From contig JAGDVO010000015.1 in assembly GCA_023269715.1 (NCBI GenBank), positions 8,001 to 66,236 of the forward strand: a stretch of 58,236 bases of DNA. The letters are read 5' to 3'. The first letter of the stretch is position 1. Every line of letters begins with the position of its first letter. The notes under the pieces are model-generated. The model made no database searches. It was not told the DNA's origin and saw only the letters and a list, made by a program, of their open reading frames with translations. Shown in pieces: positions 29,285 through 38,228 of the stretch. The stretch comes from Thermosulfidibacter sp. GTDB lineage: Bacteria; Thermosulfidibacterota; Thermosulfidibacteria; Thermosulfidibacterales; Thermosulfidibacteraceae. Position numbers and translations under genes: made by a program.

Positions 29285-29824
29285 TCACCCCTCTATCATC
29301 TTTTCTCTTAATTGTTCCAAACTCTTCATTATACTGCCATCAAACACATAACCACCGATCTCAACAACAACACCACCTATAATAGAAGGATCTACAACAA
29401 CATTAAATAAGACCTCTTTATTCAATTTCTCTTCAAACACCTTTCTTATAGATTCTACCATATCCCTATCAACCTCAGTAGCTAACTTCAAGGTACCCCT
29501 AACCCTGTTATTACGCCTATCAACCTCATCAACAACCTCTTCATACACAAGATCAAAGATACCCAACCTATCTTTCTCAACTAAAAGCAAACAAAAGTTC
29601 ACTAGATAATCTGGTAAATTCAACTTACCAAACAACTCCTTCGCAAATTCCAATTTCTCACTTCTACTAATGATAGGGCTCAAAAGATATCTCTTGATAT
29701 CGACATTCTTCCCCAGAAAATCTACTACACTTTTTAAGTTTGCAATCATACCATCCAGATCTACACCATTTTCAACTGAATAGGAAACCAATGCCCTTGC
29801 ATACCTTCTCGCCACACCCCTCAT
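29285..29824 (-). CDS. atpH: F-type ATP synthase delta subunit
   Basis: 179 residues. The N-terminal six-helix domain that caps F1 (ARRYARALVSYS), the conserved KLEFAKELFG and NFCLLLVEKDR, and the C-terminal GGVVVEIGGYVFDGSI that binds the b stalk are present. It joins the peripheral stalk to the head. One base separates it from atpF. Confidence 0.96.
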   Translation of the reverse strand: MRGVARRYARALVSYSVENGVDLDGMIANLKSVVDFLGKNVDIKRYLLSPIISRSEKLEFAKELFGKLNLPDYLVNFCLLLVEKDRLGIFDLVYEEVVDEVDRRNNRVRGTLKLATEVDRDMVESIRKVFEEKLNKEVLFNVVVDPSIIGGVVVEIGGYVFDGSIMKSLEQLREKMIEG

Positions 29825-29825
29825 C

Positions 29826-30401
29826 TTAATGAACCTCTCTAACCTTATTCATGTACTCTTCTAGCAGTCTCCTATGATCCTCACTAGTTACATTCTTCAC
29901 CAGAATATCCTTTGCAATTGAAATTGCCAAATCTGCAGCTTCTTTTTCCAACTCTCTCTTTGCTCTCTTTATTTCAAGGTCGCAGGCACTCTTAGCCTGC
30001 TCCCTTAACCTCTCAACCATTCTTTCCGTCTCCTCCTTTATTCTCTTCACCTGCTCCTCAGCTTCTCTTCTAGCATTCTCATTGATAGCTTTAACCTCGT
30101 CACCTAACCTACCAACAATCCCTTTTGCTTCATTGTATTTCCTAAGAGCCTCTTCATAAGCCCTTTCAGCCTCTTCAAGACCCCTTCTGATATTTTCAAC
30201 CCTATCACTGAAAAGCTTCTTAATACTCTTACCAGCAAACTTATATATTAGAAATACAAAAATGAGAAAATTCACTATCCTAAATATTTCCATCTTTATA
30301 TCAACATGATGCCCACCGCCCTCATGTCCACTAGACGCTAACAATATTTGAGAAAAGGCTAGCAAAAATATTATAGCATAAAGTAGCTTAAATAACCTCA
30401 T
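29826..30401 (-). CDS. atpF: F-type ATP synthase b subunit with cleavable-type N-terminus
   Basis: 191 residues. It begins with a signal-peptide-like segment (residues 1-22, ending in LLAS) and then HEGGGHH, before the real membrane anchor (about 38-55, IVNFLIFVFLIYKF). A long charged coiled coil follows. The double hydrophobic start with a His-rich linker is seen in b subunits of several deltaproteobacterial and thermodesulfobacterial operons, from memory. It makes the peripheral stalk together with b'. It overlaps atpF' by four bases (ATGA). Confidence 0.93.
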   Translation of the reverse strand: MRLFKLLYAIIFLLAFSQILLASSGHEGGGHHVDIKMEIFRIVNFLIFVFLIYKFAGKSIKKLFSDRVENIRRGLEEAERAYEEALRKYNEAKGIVGRLGDEVKAINENARREAEEQVKRIKEETERMVERLREQAKSACDLEIKRAKRELEKEAADLAISIAKDILVKNVTSEDHRRLLEEYMNKVREVH

Positions 30402-30835
30402 ACTCTGACCTCCACCTTTCTACCAAGGACTTTTTCAACTACAGTAGAAGCTATACTCATCGCCATATCCCTGAGAACCTTCTTAGCTTCTTCTTCCTCC
30501 TTATCCAGCTCCGTCTTCAGGTTATTTAACATAGCTTCCATCTCATCCCTTACCTTCATAAGCGTAATTCTCTGCTCCTCTTGAGCTTTTACTTTAGCTT
30601 CATTTACTATTCTAACCACCTCTTGTCTTGCTTTTGTGATTCCTTCCTCATATAATTTCATCATCTTTTCAGCTTCTTCGATTAACTTTCTTGCTTCTTC
30701 AAACCGCTTATCTATAAGCTCTTTTCTCTTATCGAATATTTCAAAAAGAGGTTTATATAAAACCCTATCGAGTATGAAATAAACAGCTAGAAAAATTAAA
30801 AGTTGGATAACTAATGTGTAATTAAGCTCAATCAT
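30398..30835 (-). CDS. atpF': F-type ATP synthase b' subunit
   Basis: 145 residues: one N-terminal membrane helix (about 5-25) followed by VLYKPLFEIFDKRKELID and a charged coiled coil. With the separate b gene it gives a heterodimeric peripheral stalk. Genes for the a and c ring subunits are absent here, so the F0 core is encoded elsewhere. GGGGGTAGG precedes the start, and a promoter-like pair lies in the gap after parB. Confidence 0.93.
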   Translation of the reverse strand: MIELNYTLVIQLLIFLAVYFILDRVLYKPLFEIFDKRKELIDKRFEEARKLIEEAEKMMKLYEEGITKARQEVVRIVNEAKVKAQEEQRITLMKVRDEMEAMLNNLKTELDKEEEEAKKVLRDMAMSIASTVVEKVLGRKVEVRV

Positions 30836-30868
30836 AAACCTACCCCCGTCTCTTTTAAGACTTTTGTT

Positions 30869-30897
30869 TTATTAGCAGTATAGAGGTAATCAGTCAA
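30869..30897 (-). promoter_or_regulatory. Internal promoter for the ATP synthase genes
   Basis: TTGACT (30892-30897, overlapping the parB stop) and TAATAA (30869-30874) are separated by 17 bases in the only sizeable gap of the hem-par-atp run. The -35 is close to consensus and the -10 is weak. It would allow the atp genes to be expressed above the level of parAB. Confidence 0.4.
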
Positions 30898-31705
30898 GAG
30901 GTAGTTCGCTAATAAACTTGTTAACACTATCATGAGGACCCTCTACTATGACTCTGGCTTTCCTTTTACCAGATATAAAGGTAAGTTTAAGCCCTTCATA
31001 TTTGCCTTTTAGAGTAATACTCTTTCTACTTTGAACATTTTTCTTCTTCCTATACTCTCTAAGCAGATCCCTTACAAGTTTCTCCGTATCCCTGACGTTC
31101 ATAGACTCTTCTATAATCCTAGCGTAAACTTTTAAAATCTCATCTTCATCCTTCAAACTCAAGAGAGCCTTGGCATGCCCTAAAGAGATCAAACCTTTCT
31201 TCAATCCCTCTTTAACCTCTCCAGGTAGATTAATTATCCTCATCACATTCGAAATATGGGATCTACTTTTACCAACAAGTTCGGCTATCTCTTCCTGACT
31301 AAAACCAAACTCCTCTACCAACCTTTCGTAATAAACTGCCTCTTCCACAACATCCAGATTTTTCCTCTGTAGATTTTCAACTAAAGCGATAACAGCCCTT
31401 TCCCTTTCATTCCAATCCCCAATAAGGGCTGGTATTTTATCCAGCCCAGCTTTCTTTGCAGCAAGCCACCTCCTCTCACCGGCTATTATCCTGTAAGTTC
31501 CGTCAGATTCCTTAACAACAAGGATAGGCTGCAACACACCATGCTTCTTGATGGACTCGATCAAATCTTCAATATCCCTCTCTAAATCCATCCTAGGCTG
31601 TAAGGTAGGTGGAACAACCAGATCCAGTGATATTTCCATATACTTACCGTATATGGCATCACCGAGTAGTGCCTCTACCCCCTTACCTAAACCACCCTTT
31701 CGCAT
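30890..31705 (-). CDS. parB: Chromosome-partitioning protein ParB (Spo0J type)
   Basis: 271 residues. The N-terminal CTP-binding ParB domain has [15 protein letters not shown] and [15 protein letters not shown]. The central helix-turn-helix ([20 protein letters not shown]) reads parS, and a short C-terminal dimerisation region ends the protein. It begins [15 protein letters not shown], the usual start that contacts ParA. The gene overlaps parA by 19 bases. I did not find an exact copy of the common parS palindrome in the window by eye. Confidence 0.96.
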   Translation of the reverse strand: MRKGGLGKGVEALLGDAIYGKYMEISLDLVVPPTLQPRMDLERDIEDLIESIKKHGVLQPILVVKESDGTYRIIAGERRWLAAKKAGLDKIPALIGDWNERERAVIALVENLQRKNLDVVEEAVYYERLVEEFGFSQEEIAELVGKSRSHISNVMRIINLPGEVKEGLKKGLISLGHAKALLSLKDEDEILKVYARIIEESMNVRDTEKLVRDLLREYRKKKNVQSRKSITLKGKYEGLKLTFISGKRKARVIVEGPHDSVNKFISELPLD

Positions 31706-32460
31706 CTCTCTATTACCTCTAAAACAAGATTTTTATACGATAATGCCCCTTGAGACTTGGCATCATAAAGGAGAATAGGCAACCCAAAGCTAGGAGCTTC
31801 ACTTAACTTTACATTCCTAGGAATCACAGTCTCAAAACACTTCTTTCCAAAATATCTCCTAAGCTCGTTAGCAACATCGTTTGAAAGTTTTGTTCTTGAA
31901 TCAAACATTGTTAAAAGAAAGCCTAGTATTTCAAGTCCCGGATTATACCTACCTCTCACCAACTCAACAGTTCTTAACAACCTGGAAAGTCCTTCAAGAG
32001 CATAATATTCACATTGTACAGGTACAATCAACCACCTTGCAGCACAAAGAGCATTAACAGTTATTATACCAAGAGATGGCGGACAATCGAGCACACAATA
32101 ATCAAACATATTCTTAAATCTCCCCAGTTTTTCCCTTAACTTGAAGTGTCTATCTTTAACGTTGGACAATTCCACTTCGACTCCAACTAGGTCAATCGTT
32201 GCTGGTATTATCCATAAGTTCTTGACTCTAGTTTCAATAGGGATATTGTTCACATATATATCATCATCCATAATTAGATTATAGGCGTTAGGTGTAAGAT
32301 CAGCCTCTAGACCTAATCCACTTGTAGCATTCGCCTGTGCATCGAGATCCACGATAAGTGTTTTCCTACCATAAAAAGCCAGGAAACTCGCTAGATTAAC
32401 ACTAGTTGTCGTTTTCCCTACTCCCCCTTTCTGATTTGCGATAGCTATTATCCTCATCAC
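31687..32460 (-). CDS. parA: Chromosome-partitioning ATPase ParA (Soj type)
   Basis: 257 residues, chromosomal type without an N-terminal DNA-binding extension. The deviant Walker A is [14 protein letters not shown] (residues 11-24), with the [10 protein letters not shown] box and the Walker B region [11 protein letters not shown]. It binds DNA non-specifically in the ATP form and moves ParB-bound origins. ParA-ParB lying directly upstream of an F1F0 operon with two b genes is a common deltaproteobacterial-type arrangement. It overlaps the hem oxidase gene by four bases. Confidence 0.96.
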   Translation of the reverse strand: MMRIIAIANQKGGVGKTTTSVNLASFLAFYGRKTLIVDLDAQANATSGLGLEADLTPNAYNLIMDDDIYVNNIPIETRVKNLWIIPATIDLVGVEVELSNVKDRHFKLREKLGRFKNMFDYCVLDCPPSLGIITVNALCAARWLIVPVQCEYYALEGLSRLLRTVELVRGRYNPGLEILGFLLTMFDSRTKLSNDVANELRRYFGKKCFETVIPRNVKLSEAPSFGLPILLYDAKSQGALSYKNLVLEVIERCERVV

Positions 32461-33815
32461 ACCCCTAGATAATCGGCTATCTTTTGGGATAGAATAAAAC
32501 TATTCCCTATACAATCGTTGATACCCACACCCCTATAGGCATTTCCATGTAGGAACAAACCTGGATAGGAGCTAACCAGCTCCTCTATCCTTCTTAGCCT
32601 TTCCAGGTGCCCTCTTTCATACTGAGGTATACCCTTCTCATACCTAAACAACCATACCCTCTCTATATCAAGATTAAATCCAACTATACTTTCCACGTCG
32701 TAAAGTGCAGCTCCCACTATAAACCTATCATCAAAATCCACAATCTTGGGATTTCTAACTCCTCCTAACATCACCCTAAGTAAGACCTTACCATAGGGAG
32801 CTCTCCCATCAAATATCTGGTAGTCAAACAGACAACCTAAAATACTTCTACCCTCCCTCTTAGGGACAAGAAAGCCAAACCCTCTAGGAATATCGCCCTT
32901 TTTGATAGAGCCTCCAAATGCAACAACAACTATAGGTGCATAGTAGATTCCCTCTAGGAGATCACTTAACTCCTCATTAAAGGATAACAGTCTAGCACTT
33001 ACATAGCTAGGTAAGGATATAACGAGGACTCTTGCTTTGTACTCATCTTTATCAGTAGTTACTATCCAATAGCCATCAGAGAATCTAATATTAACAACAG
33101 GCTCCCCTAATCTCAGTAATCCCCTATTTCTCAGCTTTTCACTAATAGCATCAATCAATGTAGAAAGCCCTCTCTTAAAGCTATACAGTCTTGAGAAACC
33201 CGAAGGATCCCTTTTTAGCGTGCCCTCTCTTTTCCTCTTCAAAAGTGCCTTAAAAAGTCCACCGTATCTCCTCTCAAGTTCACGCATCACGGGAAAAGTC
33301 GCTTCCAGACTCAAACGATAACAATCCCCAGCAAAAACACCTGTAACCATAGGATCAAGGATGTTATCAACGAATTCACTACCTAACCTTCTTGATCCAA
33401 ATTCAGCAACTGTTTCGTCATACTCATCCCTAAGGGGAGGTATAAGAGGTTCCAACAAAACCCTCATCTTCCCAATAGGCGAAAGGATGGAAGAGCGTAA
33501 AAACTCAATCGGATTAACAGGAACCCTAACTAACCTTCCCTTTAAATATATATACCTTTCTTTTGAGTTATCAGTACATGGGATGAGCTCATCACTCAAT
33601 CCCAACAAATTGACGAGATCAAAAGTATAGGGCTTATTGTCAAGAAAGCCATTCGGGCCCTTTTCAACAATGTAGCCATCCTCTTGCAAAGTACCTATCT
33701 TTCCACCAGCTTCCCTAGAAGAGTCAACAGCTACAACCTCTAATCCTCTTAACATCAAAATATATGCCAGAGATAAACCGGAAATTCCACTACCAGCTAC
33801 AAAAACATCAAGCAT
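32457..33815 (-). CDS. hemY: Protoporphyrinogen / coproporphyrinogen oxidase (HemY family)
   Basis: 452 residues. The FAD-binding start is [15 protein letters not shown] with [13 protein letters not shown]. The middle has PNGFLDN and [21 protein letters not shown], typical of HemY/PgoX, and the C-terminal FAD-contact region has [17 protein letters not shown]. It oxidises proto- or coproporphyrinogen late in heme synthesis. HemY enzymes classically use O2, so in an anaerobe another acceptor would be needed. It overlaps the ferrochelatase gene by eight bases. Which of the two porphyrinogens it uses cannot be decided from this sequence. Confidence 0.9.
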   Translation of the reverse strand: MLDVFVAGSGISGLSLAYILMLRGLEVVAVDSSREAGGKIGTLQEDGYIVEKGPNGFLDNKPYTFDLVNLLGLSDELIPCTDNSKERYIYLKGRLVRVPVNPIEFLRSSILSPIGKMRVLLEPLIPPLRDEYDETVAEFGSRRLGSEFVDNILDPMVTGVFAGDCYRLSLEATFPVMRELERRYGGLFKALLKRKREGTLKRDPSGFSRLYSFKRGLSTLIDAISEKLRNRGLLRLGEPVVNIRFSDGYWIVTTDKDEYKARVLVISLPSYVSARLLSFNEELSDLLEGIYYAPIVVVAFGGSIKKGDIPRGFGFLVPKREGRSILGCLFDYQIFDGRAPYGKVLLRVMLGGVRNPKIVDFDDRFIVGAALYDVESIVGFNLDIERVWLFRYEKGIPQYERGHLERLRRIEELVSSYPGLFLHGNAYRGVGINDCIGNSFILSQKIADYLGV

Positions 33816-34713
33816 CTACCACCTCTAGCACAAGTTTCTTATAAAGTTCAATAAGATAGGGAGAATCATAGGGAACCTTAACCCTCTTATAGACCTTAAC
33901 TCCCCTTTTGATAGCTAAATTTCTGAGAACTATATCAAAGTCGTAGATAGTCTCAAAATGTTCATTCACAAAGGATATTGGAACCACCAATACCCTACCA
34001 TACCTATCTATAGCACTAGAAACAACATCCTGAACAAAAGGTCCTACCCATCTACCTAAAGGGAAAGGGCTCGAAAAGGCATAGCTATAATCACTAACGC
34101 CAAGAGCCTCACTTATTAACCTTGCACTTTCCATAAACTCTTCAACATAAGGATCTCCAGCATCCTGAAGCCTCTGTGGTATAGAATGGGCTACAAATAC
34201 AATATGCTCACCATCCCAGACATTCCAAATAGCCTCTTTCCACATCCTAACGAAGAGTTCTTCCTTATAGTAGCTCTTTATCAGCTTTATTCTCCTTCCC
34301 TTAAATTTGTTCAAGCGGTACTCTATAGAACCAGTTGTAACACTAGAGTATTGTGGGAATTGGGGTATCACAACTATAGTTGCACTAGAGGGTATCTCTT
34401 TTATAACATCCTCAAAAAGAGGTTGACTATATAGATTCGAATAAAGAACTCTGAAACCCTTATCCTCTAAAAGCTTACCCAATCTTTCGGACTGTAACTT
34501 CATCGTATCTATAAGAGGATTTTTGCCTATCATCCTATACTTTGAATAACCAAAAATGGGCCTGATTATAGATATAATTGTAGCAACTAGATATCTCACA
34601 GGTAATGGTAGATCCAAAATCTTGGGATCGGTAAACATCCTGTATAGAAACAGTATGTAGCTCTTATAGTCCTCTACCGCACCGCTATTTACGATGACAA
34701 CGTACCTGAGCAT
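33808..34713 (-). CDS. hemH: Ferrochelatase
   Basis: 301 residues if started at ATG 34713; an in-frame TTG six codons upstream overlaps the promoter. It has the ferrochelatase metal-site motifs VAHSIPQRLQDAGDPY (catalytic His) and VNEHFETIYDFD (Glu-His pair). PQFPQYSSVTTGS corresponds to the conserved YPQYS region. The protein inserts Fe2+ into a porphyrin. No Shine-Dalgarno sequence precedes either start, and the predicted transcription start falls within a few bases of the ATG, so the mRNA is probably leaderless. It is the first gene of the hem-par-atp run. Confidence 0.93.
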   Translation of the reverse strand: MLRYVVIVNSGAVEDYKSYILFLYRMFTDPKILDLPLPVRYLVATIISIIRPIFGYSKYRMIGKNPLIDTMKLQSERLGKLLEDKGFRVLYSNLYSQPLFEDVIKEIPSSATIVVIPQFPQYSSVTTGSIEYRLNKFKGRRIKLIKSYYKEELFVRMWKEAIWNVWDGEHIVFVAHSIPQRLQDAGDPYVEEFMESARLISEALGVSDYSYAFSSPFPLGRWVGPFVQDVVSSAIDRYGRVLVVPISFVNEHFETIYDFDIVLRNLAIKRGVKVYKRVKVPYDSPYLIELYKKLVLEVVDA

Positions 34714-34716
34714 CAA

Positions 34717-34749
34717 TTGTAATTTATTCAAAATCTGATAAAATTACAA
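34717..34749. promoter_or_regulatory. Mirror-symmetric divergent promoters with a 9-base inverted repeat
   Basis: TTGTAATTT (34717-34725) and AAATTACAA (34741-34749) form a perfect inverted repeat, 15 bases apart. Each arm supplies a TTGTAA -35. The plus -10 is TAAAAT (34739-34744, spacing 16) and the minus -10 is TAAATT (34722-34727, spacing 17). The two start codons are only 39 bases apart, so each promoter occupies the other's DNA and both mRNAs would start at or within a few bases of the ATG. Confidence 0.55.
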
Positions 34750-34752
34750 CCG

Positions 34753-35487
34753 ATGAAAGTGGGTATAATCTCGGATATCCACGGTAACTGGGAAGCTCTA
34801 AGGGAAGTAGTAAAATTCGGAGAGAAAAGTAGCGTTGAAAAGTGGTGGTGCCTTGGAGACATTGTAGGATACTACCCGCAACCTGTTGAGTGTATAGAAT
34901 GGGTGTCTGAGAACTGTGAAATATGTGTTATGGGAAATCACGATTCTGCGGTAACCGATGAAAAAACGCTTAGTTTCTTCAACCCAGTAGCAAGAGAGGC
35001 CCTTCTCTTTACACGAAAACTCCTAAAAGAAGAACATTTAGAATTTCTGGCAAGTCTACCACTGGTTGTAGAAAAAGAGGATATAGTACTTTCACATAGC
35101 AATCCCTTCTATCCAGAACTATGGACCTATATATTTGATGCCTTTGATGTCTTTTGTCTATTCTCACTGAAAAAACCTAAAGAGCTAAAGAAGATATACT
35201 TAATCGGACATACCCATATACCAGCGATCTTCTCCTATGATGGCGGAAAGGTAAAGGAGGAAAGATTCCCACTAATAATCAAAGAAAACGTCGCCTACCT
35301 ATTAAATCCAGGTAGCGTCGGACAACCCCGGGATGGTGTCAATAGCTCTTCCTTTTTGATATTGGATTTGGAAAAGCTAGAATTCATATTACACAGAATA
35401 AACTACGATTTTAAGATAGTTCAGAAGCTCGTAATAGAAAGTGGGCTACCAAAATTTCTAGCGGATAGACTTGAAAAAGGAATATAG
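34753..35487 (+). CDS. Calcineurin-like metallophosphoesterase
   Basis: 244 residues with all motifs of the MJ0936/YfcE-like group: SDIHGNWEAL, GDIVGYYPQPVECIEWV, GNHDSAV, the later His in VLSHSNPF, GHTHIPAIF and the C-terminal NPGSVGQPRDG. Two metal ions are expected. The substrates of such proteins are phosphodiesters such as cyclic nucleotides. There is no binding site upstream and the ATG lies at the predicted transcription start, so translation is probably leaderless. It precedes the EF-G paralogue by 44 bases. Confidence 0.93.
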   Translation: MKVGIISDIHGNWEALREVVKFGEKSSVEKWWCLGDIVGYYPQPVECIEWVSENCEICVMGNHDSAVTDEKTLSFFNPVAREALLFTRKLLKEEHLEFLASLPLVVEKEDIVLSHSNPFYPELWTYIFDAFDVFCLFSLKKPKELKKIYLIGHTHIPAIFSYDGGKVKEERFPLIIKENVAYLLNPGSVGQPRDGVNSSSFLILDLEKLEFILHRINYDFKIVQKLVIESGLPKFLADRLEKGI

Positions 35488-35500
35488 AACTTTCTAAAAT
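35471..35500 (+). promoter_or_regulatory. Putative promoter for the EF-G paralogue
   Basis: TTGAAA (35471-35476), 18 bases, TAAAAT (35495-35500), overlapping the end of the phosphoesterase gene. A GAGAGGTG binding site follows before the ATG at 35532. Confidence 0.4.
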
Positions 35501-35531
35501 ATCAAAATAAAAGTTTGTAGAGAGGTGCCAC

Positions 35532-37616
35532 ATGGGGAGTGTGGAAAATGTAAGGAACATCGGTTTATTCGGACACGCAACAACTGGAAAAACTACCTTA
35601 AGCGAAGCCATTTTATTCACAGCAAACGCCATACCCAAAATGGGTAGTGTAGAAGCAGGAAACACAGTTATGGATTTTGACGACGAGGAAAAAGAAAGAG
35701 GTAACTCAATTAACCTAGGAGTAGCGAGGTTCAACTATAAAGGTAAAATCGTAAACCTTGTAGATACACCTGGATACGCGAATTTCATCACGGATGCATT
35801 CTGTGCTTTAAGAGCAGTAGATGGCGCAATAACGATGGTATCCATAGTAGAAGGAGTAAAAGTGCAGACAGAAAGGTTGTGGAAGGAAATGGAAGTTTAT
35901 TCAATGCCTAGGATAATATTCCTAAATGAGGTTGATAAACTTACCGAGGAAGTTGATATAGAAAGTGTATGTAAAGATATAAAGGAAAGCTTAGAGATAA
36001 ACCCAACTATAATCACAATACCCGTATTCATGAAAGATAAATTCCCAGGAATATTAGACCTTCTAGAAATGAAACTATATAGCTACGATAATGGAAAGAG
36101 AGAAGTCACAGAGCTACCTGAAAACTTAAGAGAGAAGTACCTACCCTATAGAGAAAGATGTCTAGAAAATGTCCTAGAAACAAACGAAGAACTCATGGAA
36201 AAGTATCTGGAAGGAGAGGAGATAAGTAAAGAAAAAATACTACAAACACTCATCAAAGGTGTAAAGGAATGTACAGTATTCCCAGTTTTTTCAGGAAGCG
36301 CCCTTAAACTCATCGGTATAGACCTCTTGCTTGATTATGCGATAAACCTACTACCTAATCCCACAGAAAGAAAACCTCTGGAGGGCATAAATCCCTTGAC
36401 AGAAGAGGAAATATCAAGAATACCTTCCGAGAAAGAGCCCTTTAGCGCTCTTGTATTCAAAACCTACTCAGACCCATTTGCGGGTAAAATCTCACTTATC
36501 AGAATCTTCTCCGGAAGAATAAGCCCTGACACAACCGTTTTAAACACAACAAGGGACGTTAAAGAAAAGTTATCCAAAATAGCCTATCCCTTCGGTAAAG
36601 AACAGAAAGTGGCAATGGAAGCAGTATGTGGAGATATAATAGTTGTAACTAAACTTAAAGATACAAAAACAGCAGATACACTATCTGATCCAAGTGCTCC
36701 TATAAAATTCAAACTTATAGAATACCCAACACCGATCCTCTCATGTGCGATAAAGGCAAAAGGCAAGCAAGACGAAGAGAGGATCTCTATCGCCCTTCAA
36801 AGGATGATGGAAGAGGATCCATCGATCGAAGTGAAAAGGGATCCACAGACAAAGGAACTTATAATAAGCGGTCTAGGTAAACTCCATCTTGAATCCATAG
36901 CAAACAGGATGAAAAAGAGGTTTAACGTGGAAGTAGAACTACTACCACCTAAAGTTCCCTATAAAGAAACTATAAAACAAAAAGCAGAAGCACAGGGTAA
37001 ATACGTAAAACAATCCGGTGGCAGAGGGCAGTACGGAGTGGTATGGTTAAGACTAGAACCACTACCGAGAGGAGCTGGCTTTGAATTCTGTGAAACAATA
37101 GTAGGAGGAGTAGTACCCAGACAGTACATACCTAGTGTAGAAAAAGGTGTCAGAAAAGCTCTAGAAGAAGGTATTCTTGCTGGATACCCGGTTGTGGATG
37201 TGAAGGCAACACTCTTTGACGGTAAACATCATCCAGTAGACTCTTCGGATCTTGCATTTCAAATAGCAGCTTCAATGGCATTTAAAGAGGCAATGGCAAA
37301 GGCAAACCCAGTTATACTGGAACCGATAATGAAAATAGAAATAACAACCCCAAACGATTGTGTTGGTGATGTCATAGGAGATTTAAATTCAAGACGCGGT
37401 AAGGTTCTAGGAATAGAGGCAAAGGGTAAAATGCAGATAGTAAAAGCTCTCGTACCACTTGCCGAAGTCTTGGAATATGCTGCAGTCCTGAGATCCATAA
37501 CAGGCGGTAGAGGAAACTACAGTATGGTACTATCACACTACGAAGAGGTACCTTCACATATAGCTAAAAGTATAATAGAGGAAGCAAAAAAGAACAGTAA
37601 GGAGACAGCGGGTTAA
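35532..37616 (+). CDS. Elongation factor G paralogue (EF-G2-like GTPase)
   Basis: 694 residues covering all EF-G domains (G, II, III, IV, V). G1 is GHATTGKT (14-21), the switch region is EKERGNSI (53-60), G3 is DTPG (78-81) and G5 is SGSA. G4 is NEVD (132-135): the Lys of the canonical NKxD that packs on the guanine is Glu. Domain IV has QSGGRGQYGVVWLRLEP. This divergent group does not replace canonical EF-G; members have been linked to ribosome recycling or remain uncharacterised. No rps or tuf genes are adjacent, which also argues against the housekeeping copy. One operon with the following SPOR gene. Confidence 0.9.
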   Translation: MGSVENVRNIGLFGHATTGKTTLSEAILFTANAIPKMGSVEAGNTVMDFDDEEKERGNSINLGVARFNYKGKIVNLVDTPGYANFITDAFCALRAVDGAITMVSIVEGVKVQTERLWKEMEVYSMPRIIFLNEVDKLTEEVDIESVCKDIKESLEINPTIITIPVFMKDKFPGILDLLEMKLYSYDNGKREVTELPENLREKYLPYRERCLENVLETNEELMEKYLEGEEISKEKILQTLIKGVKECTVFPVFSGSALKLIGIDLLLDYAINLLPNPTERKPLEGINPLTEEEISRIPSEKEPFSALVFKTYSDPFAGKISLIRIFSGRISPDTTVLNTTRDVKEKLSKIAYPFGKEQKVAMEAVCGDIIVVTKLKDTKTADTLSDPSAPIKFKLIEYPTPILSCAIKAKGKQDEERISIALQRMMEEDPSIEVKRDPQTKELIISGLGKLHLESIANRMKKRFNVEVELLPPKVPYKETIKQKAEAQGKYVKQSGGRGQYGVVWLRLEPLPRGAGFEFCETIVGGVVPRQYIPSVEKGVRKALEEGILAGYPVVDVKATLFDGKHHPVDSSDLAFQIAASMAFKEAMAKANPVILEPIMKIEITTPNDCVGDVIGDLNSRRGKVLGIEAKGKMQIVKALVPLAEVLEYAAVLRSITGGRGNYSMVLSHYEEVPSHIAKSIIEEAKKNSKETAG

Positions 37617-38228
37617 TTGATAGATCTAAAGTATAACATAATAGAAAAAATTAAAAACCAGCAGTTTGAAGAAACTAGTTATAAGGAATTGGGAATAGCT
37701 GTAGGGTTTTTCCTAATTGGGGGTGTAACTTTTGGTGCTTATAAATACTACTCAGAAATTAACAGAAAACAGGAACTAATAAGCATAGCTACTCTCAAGT
37801 ACTTACAATTAAAAGAAAGCGTAGCAGAAAACTCGACTAAGAAGAACGAAGAGAAAAAAGAAAATGAAACTACACAAAACAATAAAACATTAACTCTAGA
37901 AAATAAAGCAGTTAATTTCACAAAAAAAGAAAATAAAAAACTATTAAAAACCGTAGAAAAAGAAAATAAAACATACACCATAAAAAAGATTTACAGGGTA
38001 GAGTTACCCATAACGTTAGACAGAGAAAAGGCCTTAGAAACAGTAAAACGAATAAAAAAGCAACATCCCGAGCTTGATCCATTTATAGAGGCTAGCCCCT
38101 CAGGCTATAGGGTCGTACTAGGAACCTACAAGAAGAATTACTATATCGAGATTGCAAAGAAAGCGGCAAAAACGATTGGTTATGAGCCCAGAGTCATACC
38201 ACTATCTTCCAAGGATAGGGTAAATTAG
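37617..38228 (+). CDS. Membrane-anchored SPOR-domain protein
   Basis: 203 residues, starting at a TTG directly after the EF-G stop, with AAGGAG about 12 bases upstream. A single membrane helix (about 25-42) follows a short cytoplasmic part. Residues ~65-120 are a low-complexity linker of Lys, Glu, Asn and Thr. The C-terminal ~75 residues (VELPITLDREKALETVKRI ... GYRVVLGTY ... AAKTIGYEPRVI) look like a SPOR domain, which binds peptidoglycan stripped of stem peptides at division sites. The protein probably localises to septa in the periplasm. The 3' end overlaps the oppositely oriented radical SAM gene by 35 bases. Confidence 0.75.
   Translation: MIDLKYNIIEKIKNQQFEETSYKELGIAVGFFLIGGVTFGAYKYYSEINRKQELISIATLKYLQLKESVAENSTKKNEEKKENETTQNNKTLTLENKAVNFTKKENKKLLKTVEKENKTYTIKKIYRVELPITLDREKALETVKRIKKQHPELDPFIEASPSGYRVVLGTYKKNYYIEIAKKAAKTIGYEPRVIPLSSKDRVN

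Noticed and set aside
35532-37616. Housekeeping elongation factor G (fusA)
   Set aside because: Altered G4 motif, divergent switch region and no str-operon neighbours (rpsL, rpsG, tuf) point to the paralogue group.
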